A stretch of DNA of 42,245 nucleotides. Origin: Sporosarcina sp. (GTDB lineage: Bacteria; Bacillota; Bacilli; Bacillales_A; Planococcaceae). The position numbers were made by a program, and so were the translations under genes. Positions 34,309-42,245 of this stretch are shown in pieces; within the stretch, counting starts at the first letter, position 1; each line of letters starts with the position of its first letter. The stretch lies in assembly GCF_029257255.1 (NCBI RefSeq), contig NZ_JARICI010000070.1:1-42245 (forward strand), read 5' to 3'. Under the pieces are notes generated by a model that made no database searches, was not told the DNA's origin, and was given only the letters and a program-made list of their open reading frames with translations.

Positions 34309-35448
34309 ATGCGTGGTGTGTATATTCATATCCCATTTTGCCAGCAAATCTGCCATTACTGTGATTTCAATAAAGTGTTTTTAAAAAATCAGCCTGTAGA
34401 TCAATATATCGAGTCAATTGGTGACGAGTTCCGTCTCATGCAGGAAGCGGGGCATTCTTTCGAACAGGTGGAAACTGTCTTTCTTGGTGGCGGAACACCA
34501 ACTGCACTCAATGTTAAGCAACTGGACCGCTTACTGACAATCGTCGCACACTTCGTAGATGTCGAGTCACTGCGTGAATTCACAACAGAAGCGAATCCCG
34601 ACGATCTATCTGAAGCTCAGCTTGCCGTTTTAAAAGAGAAAGGCGTTACCCGGCTGTCGATTGGCGTGCAGTCATTCAATGAGAGACTGCTGCATCAAAT
34701 TGGCAGGACGCATTCCACAGATGACGTGGAACGTGTGATTAAATCAGCGCGTTCTGTTGGGTTTGAAAACATTAGCCTTGATCTAATGTATGCCTTACCT
34801 ACACAGACCGTTAAAGAATGGGAAGAAACTCTTGATCGTGCTCTGGCGCTAGATTTGCCACATTACTCCGCATACTCATTAATAGTGGAGCCGAAAACGG
34901 TCTTCTATAACCGCATGACCAAAGGAAAGTTACCTCTGCCTGGAGAAGATGCCGAAGCGGAAATGTTCGCTATGGTTATGGATCGTATGAATGAAGCAAA
35001 CCGGCTGCAGTACGAAATTAGTAATTTTGCAATTCCGGGCTATCCATCGTTTCATAACCTGATCTATTGGGAAAACTCTCAATATGCTGGAATTGGAGCG
35101 GGGGCCCACGGTTACCTGGGTTCCCACAGATACGCTAATGTAGGTCCGTTGAAACATTATATTGAAAGACTGGCATCGAATGAGTTGCCGATCAAGAACA
35201 CACATGAAGTGACCCGGAAAGAATCAATGGAAGAAGAAATGTTCCTCGGGCTCCGGAAAACCCAGGGCGTTTCAATTCCTCTTTTCGAACAGAAATTTAA
35301 TAAGCCTATTGAAGAAGTCTTTGGCGCACCAATTGAAAAGATGCAAAAACAGGGATTACTGCAAGTGAAGGATGATCGGCTATACCTAACGAGAAACGGT
35401 ATTTTTCAGGGCAATAATGTCTTCGAACAATTTTTGCTCGAAGACTGA
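34309..35448 (+). CDS. hemW: Radical SAM heme chaperone HemW
   Basis: This 379-residue radical SAM protein binds heme and a 4Fe-4S cluster. The cluster motif is Cys11-x3-Cys15-x2-Cys18 (PFCQQICHYCDF). FLGGGTPTAL is the glycine-rich SAM site, followed by EANPDDL and RLSIGVQSFNERLL. It lacks the extra cysteine after the third one that marks true HemN coproporphyrinogen oxidase (CDF rather than C-x-C), so HemW rather than HemN is the better call. AAAGGGAG precedes ATG 34309. The position before hrcA is conserved in Bacillales. Confidence 0.93.
   Translation: MRGVYIHIPFCQQICHYCDFNKVFLKNQPVDQYIESIGDEFRLMQEAGHSFEQVETVFLGGGTPTALNVKQLDRLLTIVAHFVDVESLREFTTEANPDDLSEAQLAVLKEKGVTRLSIGVQSFNERLLHQIGRTHSTDDVERVIKSARSVGFENISLDLMYALPTQTVKEWEETLDRALALDLPHYSAYSLIVEPKTVFYNRMTKGKLPLPGEDAEAEMFAMVMDRMNEANRLQYEISNFAIPGYPSFHNLIYWENSQYAGIGAGAHGYLGSHRYANVGPLKHYIERLASNELPIKNTHEVTRKESMEEEMFLGLRKTQGVSIPLFEQKFNKPIEEVFGAPIEKMQKQGLLQVKDDRLYLTRNGIFQGNNVFEQFLLED
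35419..35445 (+). other. Hairpin inside the end of hemW
   Basis: GTCTTCGAACAA (35419-35430) and TTGCTCGAAGAC (35434-35445) form a 12-bp stem with one mismatch and a TTT loop, ending just before the hemW stop. No T-run follows, so it is not a typical terminator. Confidence 0.5.
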
Positions 35449-35458
35449 GTTTGATTCG

Positions 35459-35487
35459 TTGACATGCAAATTATAATTTGATAAATT
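35459..35487 (+). promoter_or_regulatory. SigA promoter of the hrcA-grpE-dnaK operon
   Basis: TTGACA (35459-35464) and TAAATT (35482-35487) are 17 bases apart. The predicted start of transcription lies just before the CIRCE operator. Confidence 0.8.
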
Positions 35488-35497
35488 ATGAGTAGTA

Positions 35498-35524
35498 TTA
35501 GCACTCGAAGTTAATGAGTGCTAA
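35498..35524 (+). promoter_or_regulatory. CIRCE operator (HrcA binding site)
   Basis: TTAGCACTC (35498-35506), a 9-base spacer, and GAGTGCTAA (35516-35524) form the perfect CIRCE inverted repeat. HrcA, the first gene of the operon, binds it, giving autoregulated heat-shock control. It lies at the very start of the transcript. Confidence 0.98.
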
Positions 35525-35538
35525 CAGGAGTGATGATC

Positions 35539-36594
35539 ATGTTGACAAACAGACAATTACTCATACTGCAATTGACGGTGAAAGATTTTATTGAGTCTGC
35601 CCAGCCCGTTGGTTCCAGACAGCTGTCAAAGAAACCGGAAGCGCCATACAGTTCAGCTACAATACGGAATGACATGGCAGATCTGGAGGATATGGGTTAT
35701 TTAGAAAAGACTCACACATCATCTGGAAGGATTCCATCTGAAAAAGGTTATCGTTTTTTTGTGGATCATTTATTACAGCCACAGACCTTGAATTTGGAAG
35801 ACAGTATACAGTTGCGAACTGTATTTCAGGAAAAAGTAGGAGAGTCAGAAGAATTAATTCGGAAATCTGCAACGATTTTGTCTGAACTGACGAATTATAC
35901 TTCCATCCTGCTCGGCCCTGATACTTCGACGCATGCTGTAAAGAAATTTTCAATTGTTCCATTGGATCAGAAGAAAGCTGTTGCGATTATCGTAACGGAC
36001 AATGGCCATGTGGAGAATCGAATTTTCGACGTTCCAGAAGGACTGTCTGCCTCTGATATTGAAAAGACGGTCAATATTTTAAATGAACGCCTGATAGGCA
36101 CCTCTCTTGTACAGCTTCAGCAAAAGCTGCTACAAGAAGCAAAACATGTATTTCAGCAACATATTCACCAAGCCGAGAAATTATTCAGTTCTCTGCAGCA
36201 TGCTGTTGCAGTCGAGCCTGAAGAACGACTTTATTTCGGTGGTAAATTGAATATGTGGAAACAGCCTGAATTTCATGACTTTCAAAAAATGAAGGCATTC
36301 TTTGAACTGATGGAAAAAGGAAATCCCGCTATGGCTTTGTTTCAAAAGAACGACCAGGGGATCCACGTTCGCATTGGTTCCGAGAACAAAGTAATTGATA
36401 TGGAAGATTACAGTGTAATCACTTCTACTTATTCAGCAGGTGAGAATATGGAAGGTTCCATTGCAATTATTGGTCCGAAACGGATGGATTACGGAAGAGT
36501 CATCACTTTGCTTGATATTCTAAGTAGTGATTTATCTTCTGCACTACACCGGCTGACGATCGGACAAGAAGCAGACAGGGGGCAAGACACGTGA
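35539..36594 (+). CDS. hrcA: Heat-inducible transcription repressor HrcA
   Basis: This 351-residue repressor of class I heat-shock genes binds CIRCE and depends on GroEL for folding. The N-terminal winged helix (about 1-75) starts MLTNRQLLILQL and includes SSATIRNDMADLEDMGYLEKTHTSSGRIP. A GAF-like domain and the dimerisation part follow. AGGAG at 35526-35530 favours ATG 35539; the frame is open from 35518, but that part belongs to CIRCE. It overlaps grpE by four bases. Confidence 0.96.
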   Translation: MLTNRQLLILQLTVKDFIESAQPVGSRQLSKKPEAPYSSATIRNDMADLEDMGYLEKTHTSSGRIPSEKGYRFFVDHLLQPQTLNLEDSIQLRTVFQEKVGESEELIRKSATILSELTNYTSILLGPDTSTHAVKKFSIVPLDQKKAVAIIVTDNGHVENRIFDVPEGLSASDIEKTVNILNERLIGTSLVQLQQKLLQEAKHVFQQHIHQAEKLFSSLQHAVAVEPEERLYFGGKLNMWKQPEFHDFQKMKAFFELMEKGNPAMALFQKNDQGIHVRIGSENKVIDMEDYSVITSTYSAGENMEGSIAIIGPKRMDYGRVITLLDILSSDLSSALHRLTIGQEADRGQDT

Positions 36595-37169
36595 CTGAAA
36601 AAGAAGAACTCCAACCAAACGATCAGAATGAGACTGGTTCTGATGAAGAGCAAATTCTGGAAGAAACAACTGAACAGCAGAATGAACCTGCCGAAGAACT
36701 CAGTGAAACAGAACTACTTACAGCAAAAATAGACGAACTGACAAAAGCGCTTGAAGAAGAGGAAAGCAAGAAATTACGTGTGCTGGCTGATATGGAGAAC
36801 GTCAAACGACGTGCTTCACTTGATTACCAGGCGCTTCAGACTTATCGATCGCAAAGCGTAATGGTGAACGTTCTTCCTGTTCTGGATAACTTTGAACGCG
36901 CACTTTCTGTGGAAGTGAAAGAAGCAGAAAGCCAGTCGATTCTTACTGGAATGGACATGGTCTATCGTTCATTAGTAGAAGCACTGAAATCAGAAGGCTT
37001 GGAAGAAATCGAAGCAAAAGATCAGGAATTTGATCCAAATTTCCACCAGGCTGTGATGACAGGAAACGATGAAACAAAAGAGTCTGGAATTGTTTTGGAA
37101 GAACTGCAAAAAGGGTATAAGCTGAAAGAACGCGTTCTGCGGCCTTCCATGGTAAGAGTAAACGAGTAA
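36591..37169 (+). CDS. grpE: GrpE, DnaK nucleotide exchange factor
   Basis: This 192-residue exchange factor releases ADP from DnaK. An acidic, low-complexity N-terminus (about 1-45, many Glu and Gln) precedes a long coiled coil (about 45-100), then LADMENVKRRASLDYQALQTY and the C-terminal beta domain with FDPNFHQAVM and GYKLKERVLRPSMVRV. The start is GTG 36591, overlapping the hrcA stop (GTGA), which indicates translational coupling and control by the CIRCE promoter. Confidence 0.96.
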   Translation: MTEKEELQPNDQNETGSDEEQILEETTEQQNEPAEELSETELLTAKIDELTKALEEEESKKLRVLADMENVKRRASLDYQALQTYRSQSVMVNVLPVLDNFERALSVEVKEAESQSILTGMDMVYRSLVEALKSEGLEEIEAKDQEFDPNFHQAVMTGNDETKESGIVLEELQKGYKLKERVLRPSMVRVNE

Positions 37170-37207
37170 CTTACATTATTTGATGAAAACTAGGAGGAAA
37201 ATCACAC

Positions 37208-39037
37208 ATGAGTAAAATTATCGGTATTGACTTAGGTACAACAAACTCAGTAGTAGCAGTATATGAAGGCGGAGAAGCGAAAGTTATTCCAAACCCAGAA
37301 GGTAACCGTACAACTCCTTCAGTCGTTGCGTTTAAAAATGGCGAGCGTCAAGTAGGGGAAGTGGCAAAGCGCCAGTCCATTACAAATCCACACACAATCA
37401 TGTCTGTTAAAAGACATATGGGATCTGACTTCAAAGTAGAAGCAGACGGCAAAGAGTATTCACCACAGGAAGTTTCTGCAATGATCCTTCAATACATGAA
37501 AGGCTATGCAGAAGACTACTTAGGGGAAAAAGTAACGAAAGCAGTTATTACAGTGCCTGCTTACTTTAACGATGCACAGCGCCAGGCAACAAAGGATGCA
37601 GGAACTATTGCTGGTCTTGAAGTAGAGCGTATCATTAACGAGCCAACAGCTGCAGGACTTGCTTACGGTATGGATAAAACAGACGAAGACCAAACGATTC
37701 TTGTATATGACCTGGGTGGCGGTACATTTGACGTTTCCATCCTTGAGTTAGGCGACGGTGTATTCCAGGTTCGTTCTACAGCAGGTGACAACAAACTTGG
37801 CGGAGACGACTTTGATGATATCATCATCGACTATCTGGTACAGGAATTCCGTAAAGAGAATGCGATTGACCTTTCAAAAGACAAAATGGCAATGCAGCGT
37901 TTGAAAGATGCAGCCGAAAAAGCGAAGAAAGATTTGTCAGGTGTGACTTCTACTCAGATTTCACTGCCGTTTATCACTGCTGGAGATGCAGGTCCTCTTC
38001 ACTTGGAAATCACATTGACACGCGGTAAATTTGATGAATTAACAGCTGGTTTAGTAGAACGCTCAATGGTTCCTACACGTCAGGCGTTAAAAGATGCAGA
38101 TCTTTCTCCATCTGATATCGACCGCGTAATCCTTGTCGGCGGATCAACACGCATCCCTGCTGTACAGGAAGCAATTAAAAAAGCAACAGGAAAAGAGCCG
38201 TTCAAAGGCGTTAACCCGGACGAAGTAGTAGCGATGGGTGCTGCAGTTCAAGGTTCAATCTTGACTGGTGACGTTAAAGACGTAGTATTGCTTGACGTTA
38301 CACCACTTTCATTAGGAATTGAGACAATGGGTTCTGTCTTCACAAAACTAATTGATCGCAACACAACAATTCCTACTAGTAAGTCGCAAGTATTCTCGAC
38401 TGCAGCAGATAATCAGCCGGCAGTAGATATTCACGTATTGCAAGGTGAGCGCCCGATGGCGACAGACAATAAAACGCTTGGCCGTTTCCAATTGACTGAT
38501 ATTCCACCGGCACCACGCGGTGTTCCACAAATCGAAGTAACTTTTGATATTGACAAAAACGGTATCGTAAACGTTAAAGCGAAGGACCTTGGAACACAGA
38601 AAGAGCAAAACATTACAATCCAGTCTTCATCAGGCTTATCTGACGAAGAAATTGAACAAATGGTAAAAGACGCTGAAGCACACGCTGAAGACGACAAGAA
38701 GCGTAAAGAAGAAGCTGAATTACGCAACGAAGCGGACCAGTTAGTGTTCATGGCTGAAAAAACGCTGAAAGATCTTGAAGGTAAAGTAGACGAAGCAGAA
38801 ATCAAAGAAGCTCAGGATGCATTGGACGAGTTGAAAGCTGCTAATGAATCAGGAGATCTTGAAGAAATCCGTACGAAGAAAGAAAAACTCGACGGTTTGG
38901 TTCAGGCACTTTCTGTTAAATTGTACGAGCAGGCTGCAGCAGAAGCGCAAGCAGCTGAAGGTGCAGGGCAAGGTACTCCAGAAGACGATGTAGTCGACGC
39001 AGACTTTGAAGAAGTAGACGACAAAGAGAATAAATAA
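37208..39037 (+). CDS. dnaK: Molecular chaperone DnaK (Hsp70)
   Basis: This 609-residue Hsp70 has an N-terminal nucleotide-binding domain (about 1-355): [46 protein letters not shown] and [14 protein letters not shown]. The interdomain linker has [16 protein letters not shown]. The substrate-binding domain follows, with a helical lid and an acidic end (EEVDDKENK). It has the Gram-positive deletion in the first subdomain, typical of Firmicutes DnaK. AGGAGG lies 11 bases before ATG 37208. Codon use looks optimised, as expected for a highly expressed gene. A repeat and a terminator separate it from dnaJ. Confidence 0.98.
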   Translation: MSKIIGIDLGTTNSVVAVYEGGEAKVIPNPEGNRTTPSVVAFKNGERQVGEVAKRQSITNPHTIMSVKRHMGSDFKVEADGKEYSPQEVSAMILQYMKGYAEDYLGEKVTKAVITVPAYFNDAQRQATKDAGTIAGLEVERIINEPTAAGLAYGMDKTDEDQTILVYDLGGGTFDVSILELGDGVFQVRSTAGDNKLGGDDFDDIIIDYLVQEFRKENAIDLSKDKMAMQRLKDAAEKAKKDLSGVTSTQISLPFITAGDAGPLHLEITLTRGKFDELTAGLVERSMVPTRQALKDADLSPSDIDRVILVGGSTRIPAVQEAIKKATGKEPFKGVNPDEVVAMGAAVQGSILTGDVKDVVLLDVTPLSLGIETMGSVFTKLIDRNTTIPTSKSQVFSTAADNQPAVDIHVLQGERPMATDNKTLGRFQLTDIPPAPRGVPQIEVTFDIDKNGIVNVKAKDLGTQKEQNITIQSSSGLSDEEIEQMVKDAEAHAEDDKKRKEEAELRNEADQLVFMAEKTLKDLEGKVDEAEIKEAQDALDELKAANESGDLEEIRTKKEKLDGLVQALSVKLYEQAAAEAQAAEGAGQGTPEDDVVDADFEEVDDKENK

Positions 39038-39044
39038 AATATTT

Positions 39045-39300
39045 AAGTTGAATTAACGTTTTAGACTAGTAACCATGCATTGTAAATATTGCTCAGTTGA
39101 TTGTAGTGCAAAGCAGCTATTGCCGCGTCCTGCGGCAATAGCTGCAGGACTCACTTCGCAGCCCACAGCTAAACGCACTCTGGAAGGATCAGCCCGACAA
39201 GTGATGACAACTTAGGGGAGCGAAGCGAAAAAGCGTCCGTCTGGAACGGCAATCAACGGAACTAAGTATCTGCTGCAATACAAGTTTTGAAATTCAACTT
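39045..39300. repeat. Structured intergenic repeat, copy 3, inserted between dnaK and dnaJ
   Basis: The element is bounded by a perfect 10-bp inverted repeat, AAGTTGAATT (39045-39054) and AATTCAACTT (39291-39300). Nested inside are an imperfect stem (39101-39116 with 39270-39283), a perfect 14-bp hairpin with a 5-base loop (39113-39126 with 39132-39145) and a core bounded by ACTTAG (39210-39215) and CTAAGT (39262-39267). The core bounds match those of copy 1. It begins seven bases after the dnaK stop and contains no ORF. It looks like a non-autonomous (MITE-like) element; no clear target duplication is visible. Confidence 0.65.
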
Positions 39301-39316
39301 ATATAAATCTTGACGG

Positions 39317-39352
39317 AAAAGTCAAAGTCCGAAATTCCGGCTTTGACTTTTT
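39317..39352 (+). terminator. Terminator of the hrcA-grpE-dnaK operon
   Basis: AAAAGTCAAAG (39317-39327) pairs with CTTTGACTTTT (39341-39351), with an inner CCG/CGG extension and one bulged T, ending in a T-run. It lies after the repeat, 280 bases beyond the dnaK stop. Confidence 0.9.
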
Positions 39353-39358
39353 CGTTTG

Positions 39359-39389
39359 TTAACACAATTCATTTTCCACGTGGTACAAT
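39359..39389 (+). promoter_or_regulatory. Probable promoter of dnaJ
   Basis: TTAACA (39359-39364) and TACAAT (39384-39389) are 19 bases apart, with TG before the -10 (TGGTACAAT). The upstream terminator means dnaJ needs its own promoter or read-through. Confidence 0.5.
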
Positions 39390-39425
39390 GGGCCACAGAT
39401 AAAATGCGACAAGGGGTGCAAATGA

Positions 39426-40547
39426 ATGAGTAAACGAGATTACTATGACGTGTTGGGTGTCTCTAAATCCGCCACAAAAGAAGAAATACGTAAAGCATAT
39501 CGATCGCTTTCTAAAAAATACCATCCAGACTTAAACAAAGAAGCGGATGCTGAAATGAAGTTTAAAGAGGTTACTGAAGCATTTGAAGTGCTGAGTGACG
39601 AGAGTAAGCGTGCGAACTACGACCAATTCGGCCATGAAGGTCCGAATCAAGGGTTTGGTGGTTTCGGCGGTGGCGGTGCTGAAGGCTTTGGCTTCGAAGA
39701 CATATTCAGCACATTTTTCGGCGGCAGCGCAAGAAGACGCGATCCGAACGCACCGCAAAAAGGAAACGACCTGCAATATACAATGACAGTGGACTTTATG
39801 GACGCGATTTTCGGCAAAAAGACTGAAATCGAAATTCCGCGTGAAGAAGTTTGTGATACATGTGACGGAACCGGCGCTAAAAAAGGTACTAGTGTGAAGA
39901 CTTGTACAGAATGTAAGGGTTCGGGTGAAATTTCTGTTGCACAGAACACACCGTTCGGCCAAGTGGTCAACCGCAGAACATGTTCTACTTGTCAGGGAAC
40001 CGGTAAAATTATTCCTGAAAAATGTGAGACGTGTCACGGCAAAGGTCGTGTGAATAAAAAGAAAGTAATTGAAGTATCCATTCCGGCAGGTGTCGACCAG
40101 GGACAGCGTCTGCGTGTCAGCGGACAGGGTGAAGCTGGAATTAACGGCGGACCTCCAGGGGACTTATATATTGTCTTTAATGTACGTCCACATAAGAAGT
40201 TCATTCGTGAGGAAGACGATATTATCCTCGAGCTTTCATTGACATTCCCGCAGGCTTCACTCGGAGATGAATTGGAAGTTCCTACTGTACACGGGAAAGT
40301 GAAATTGAAAATTCCTGCAGGTACACAGAACGGCACAAATTTCCGGTTGCGCGGTAAAGGAGTTCCGAATGTACACGGTCACGGAATTGGTGATCAGCAC
40401 GTAATTGTCAAAGTAGTAACACCGAAGAAAATGACTGAGAAACAAAAAGAATTGCTGCGAGAGTTTGCTTCTATTGAGGGAGAAACACCTGATGAGTACT
40501 CCAGTTCATTCTTTGATAAAATCAAGCGTACTTTCAAAGGCGAATGA
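39426..40547 (+). CDS. dnaJ: Molecular chaperone DnaJ (Hsp40)
   Basis: This 373-residue type-I Hsp40 stimulates DnaK ATPase and delivers substrates. The J domain (about 1-70) has the HPD motif in [10 protein letters not shown] Gly/Phe-rich linker follows (about 74-105). The zinc-finger domain has four CxxCxGxG repeats: [24 protein letters not shown] and CETCHGKG. The C-terminal substrate-binding domains contain [16 protein letters not shown] and [23 protein letters not shown] at 39411-39418 supports ATG 39426. PrmA follows after 15 bases, so the two are likely co-transcribed. Confidence 0.98.
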   Translation: MSKRDYYDVLGVSKSATKEEIRKAYRSLSKKYHPDLNKEADAEMKFKEVTEAFEVLSDESKRANYDQFGHEGPNQGFGGFGGGGAEGFGFEDIFSTFFGGSARRRDPNAPQKGNDLQYTMTVDFMDAIFGKKTEIEIPREEVCDTCDGTGAKKGTSVKTCTECKGSGEISVAQNTPFGQVVNRRTCSTCQGTGKIIPEKCETCHGKGRVNKKKVIEVSIPAGVDQGQRLRVSGQGEAGINGGPPGDLYIVFNVRPHKKFIREEDDIILELSLTFPQASLGDELEVPTVHGKVKLKIPAGTQNGTNFRLRGKGVPNVHGHGIGDQHVIVKVVTPKKMTEKQKELLREFASIEGETPDEYSSSFFDKIKRTFKGE

Positions 40548-40562
40548 AAGGATTGAAGAGCT

Positions 40563-41507
40563 GTGAAATGGTCTGAAGTTTCCGTCCATACTACGCACGA
40601 GGCAACTGAGGCTGTCGCAAATATCCTGCACGAAGCGGGAGCAAGCGGCGTCATTATTGAAGACTCCAAAGAACCTGATAAAGAACGTGTCAATCAGTTT
40701 GGAGAGATGTATGCACTGGATCGGGACGATTTCCCAAATGAAGGAGTCGTCATTAAAGCCTATCTGCCTGTCAACAGTTTCATTAATGAAACTGTTCAGG
40801 AACTGGAGCTGGAAATTGAAGGACTTCGTCAATTTTCATTGGATCCAGGCAAATTTACCATTGGCATAACTGAGGTCGATGAAGAGGACTGGGCGAATTC
40901 ATGGAAACAATATTACCATCCGGTGAAAATTTCGCAGCGGTTTACCATTGTGCCTACTTGGGAAGAGTATACGCCTGTTGAAACGGATGAATTAATCATC
41001 GAATTAGATCCTGGCATGGCATTCGGTACGGGTACACATCCAACAACTGTTCTTTGCTTGCAGGCGCTGGAGAAATATCTGGAGCCCGAGCAGACAATTG
41101 TCGATGTCGGTACAGGATCGGGTGTACTTGCAATAGGAGCGGCATTGCTTGGTGCTAAACAAATTACTGCACTTGATTTAGATGAAGTGGCAGTCCGCGC
41201 GGCGCAGGAAAATGTTGCGTATAACCATGTGGAGGACCGCATCACTGTTCTTAAAGGTAATCTTTTGGATTCAATAGAAGAACCGCCTGATCTGATTATC
41301 GCAAACATTCTGGCAGACATCATCATGTCGTTTTCAAAAGATGCATTTGATCTCGTCAAACCAGGCGGCTTATTCATTACGTCTGGTATTATCGGACAAA
41401 AACGTGATGAAGTGCGTGATGATTTAATTTCTAAAGGATTTGAAATCGTTGAGACGGTACTTATGGAAGACTGGGTAGCCATCATTGCGCGTAAAGGGCG
41501 TGAGTAA
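40563..41507 (+). CDS. prmA: Ribosomal protein L11 methyltransferase PrmA
   Basis: This 314-residue SAM-dependent enzyme methylates ribosomal protein L11. The N-terminal substrate-recognition domain begins MKWSEVSVHTTHEA. The catalytic part has FGTGTHPTT, motif I VDVGTGSGVLAIGAALLGA, the acidic ALDLDEVAVRAAQEN, and NILADII as the active-site loop. The start is GTG 40563 after AAAGGA with rather long spacing. It is downstream of dnaJ and three bases before rsmE, a conserved Firmicutes order. Confidence 0.96.
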   Translation: MKWSEVSVHTTHEATEAVANILHEAGASGVIIEDSKEPDKERVNQFGEMYALDRDDFPNEGVVIKAYLPVNSFINETVQELELEIEGLRQFSLDPGKFTIGITEVDEEDWANSWKQYYHPVKISQRFTIVPTWEEYTPVETDELIIELDPGMAFGTGTHPTTVLCLQALEKYLEPEQTIVDVGTGSGVLAIGAALLGAKQITALDLDEVAVRAAQENVAYNHVEDRITVLKGNLLDSIEEPPDLIIANILADIIMSFSKDAFDLVKPGGLFITSGIIGQKRDEVRDDLISKGFEIVETVLMEDWVAIIARKGRE

Positions 41508-41510
41508 ACC

Positions 41511-42245
41511 TTGCAGCGATATTTTATAGAAAACTCTTTTGATGAGCAAAATACTCTGTCCGTAGCCGGAGAAGATTTCAAGCATATCGTCAAAGTAATG
41601 CGAATGACTCCCGGGGATGAAATCATTACGGTTTATAACGGAACTGCAGCTGTGGCGGTCATTAATGAAATCACAGATAACCACGTAGTCGTCGAAAAGC
41701 AGCGCGAGCTCGGACAGGATGCTGAAATGCCCATTCAAGTGACGCTAGCCTGCGGTCTTCCGAAAGGTGATAAGCTGGATCTAATCACGCAAAAAGGAAC
41801 AGAGCTTGGAATGACTGCTCTAATTCCTTTTGCAGCCGGGCGTTCAATCGTTAAATGGGATGCTTCGAAAAGCGGTAAAAAAATAGAACGTCTACAAAAA
41901 ATCGCAAAAGAAGCAGCCGAACAGTGCCATCGCAATTACATACCGAAAATTCATTCGGTCCACAATCTGAAACAATTGATTGAATCAGCTGCCAACTTTG
42001 ACGTCAAACTGTTCGCAGACGAAGAAGATGCAAAAAGTGATATTCCTCATAAGATTGCAGACCGGCTGAAAAACGTGTATCATAAACAGTCGATATTAGT
42101 TGTTTTCGGACCGGAGGGCGGATTGGCAAGAGAGGAAGCAGAAATGCTACAGGAAGCAGGATTTCTTGCCGTATCGCTTGGACCTAGAATACTACGAACG
42201 GAAACGGCGCCTTTATATTTATTGTCCGCTATGTCTTATGAATTT
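41511..42245 (+). CDS. rsmE: 16S rRNA m3U1498 methyltransferase RsmE (cut by window end)
   Basis: At least 245 residues of this SPOUT-class enzyme are present; the family length is about 250, so only a short C-terminal part is missing. The start is TTG 41511 (LQRYFIENSF, read as Met), three bases after the prmA stop. An N-terminal PUA-like domain has FKHIVKVMRMTPGDEI. The SPOUT knot domain has GLPKGDKLDLITQKGTELG, AAEQCHRNYIP, VVFGPEGGL and the SAM-binding LGPRILRTETAPLY. The TTG start and modest ribosome binding site suggest coupling to prmA. Confidence 0.95.
   Translation, partial: MQRYFIENSFDEQNTLSVAGEDFKHIVKVMRMTPGDEIITVYNGTAAVAVINEITDNHVVVEKQRELGQDAEMPIQVTLACGLPKGDKLDLITQKGTELGMTALIPFAAGRSIVKWDASKSGKKIERLQKIAKEAAEQCHRNYIPKIHSVHNLKQLIESAANFDVKLFADEEDAKSDIPHKIADRLKNVYHKQSILVVFGPEGGLAREEAEMLQEAGFLAVSLGPRILRTETAPLYLLSAMSYEF

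Noticed and set aside
34309..35448. HemN coproporphyrinogen III dehydrogenase
   Set aside because: The cysteine after the CxxxCxxC motif needed in HemN is replaced by Phe, and the length and position fit HemW.
35472..35477. TATAAT as the -10 of hrcA
   Set aside because: It is only 7 bases from the TTGACA; TAAATT at 35482-35487 has the correct 17-base spacing.
39111..39146. Perfect 14-bp hairpin after dnaK as the dnaK terminator
   Set aside because: It is followed by AGGACTCA rather than a T-run; the canonical terminator is at 39317-39352.

Overview
The window is a stretch of core chromosome from an endospore-forming, moderately low-GC Gram-positive bacterium of the order Bacillales. Spore-former genes (sigK, gpr, spoIIP, yqzM), a CIRCE-controlled hrcA-grpE-dnaK-dnaJ locus, an alanine T-box and near-complete synteny with the Bacillus subtilis rarA-to-mtnN and yqeG-to-rsmE segments support this. 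Protein details, and intergenic repeats of a kind I associate with Planococcaceae, make a Sporosarcina-like member my best guess, but genus is not proven from sequence alone.

Layout. 1-2350 is the only accessory-looking part: the tail of an unrecognised CDS, a degenerate intergenic repeat, a stand-alone alpha/beta hydrolase with its own terminator, and a stand-alone tyrosine recombinase. 2368-3663 (minus) is rarA. 3791-7192 carries cymR, a cysteine desulfurase, mnmA and a TPR protein (cysteine control and tRNA 2-thiouridylation). 7220-13643 holds recD2, a T-box-controlled alaS, and the ireB-ruvX-DUF1292 operon. 13741-18662 holds mltG, an O-methyltransferase (trmR/yrrM), udk, greA, yrrS and mtnN. 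A 26-codon membrane ORF and sigK (minus, uninterrupted) sit at 18730-19585. 19741-28306 is the yqeG-yqeH-aroE-yhbY-nadD-yqeK-rsfS-yqeM cluster followed by comEA-comEB-comEC. 28370-30235 holds small minus-strand genes (yqzM, an unrecognised 53-aa ORF, rpsT) around holA. 30431-32325 is the sporulation pair gpr-spoIIP. 32409-42245 is lepA, hemW, the heat-shock operon, prmA and rsmE, the last cut by the window end.

How the genes connect. Much of the window concerns translation quality and ribosome or tRNA maturation: MnmA with its desulfurase, AlaS, TrmR, YqeH, YhbY, RsfS, LepA, RpsT, PrmA and RsmE. DNA maintenance and uptake (RarA, RecD2, RuvX, HolA, ComEA/EC), NAD and shikimate metabolism, late sporulation and protein folding make up the rest.

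I did not find a clear new multi-gene system. The most useful unexplained signals are: a family of structured intergenic repeats (three copies, one inserted between dnaK and dnaJ); a possible four-segment attenuator in front of greA; two short unrecognised ORFs with strong ribosome binding sites; and the absence of the trhP1-trhP2 genes usually found between trmR and udk. Family assignments rest on recalled family sequences and visible motifs, not on searches.
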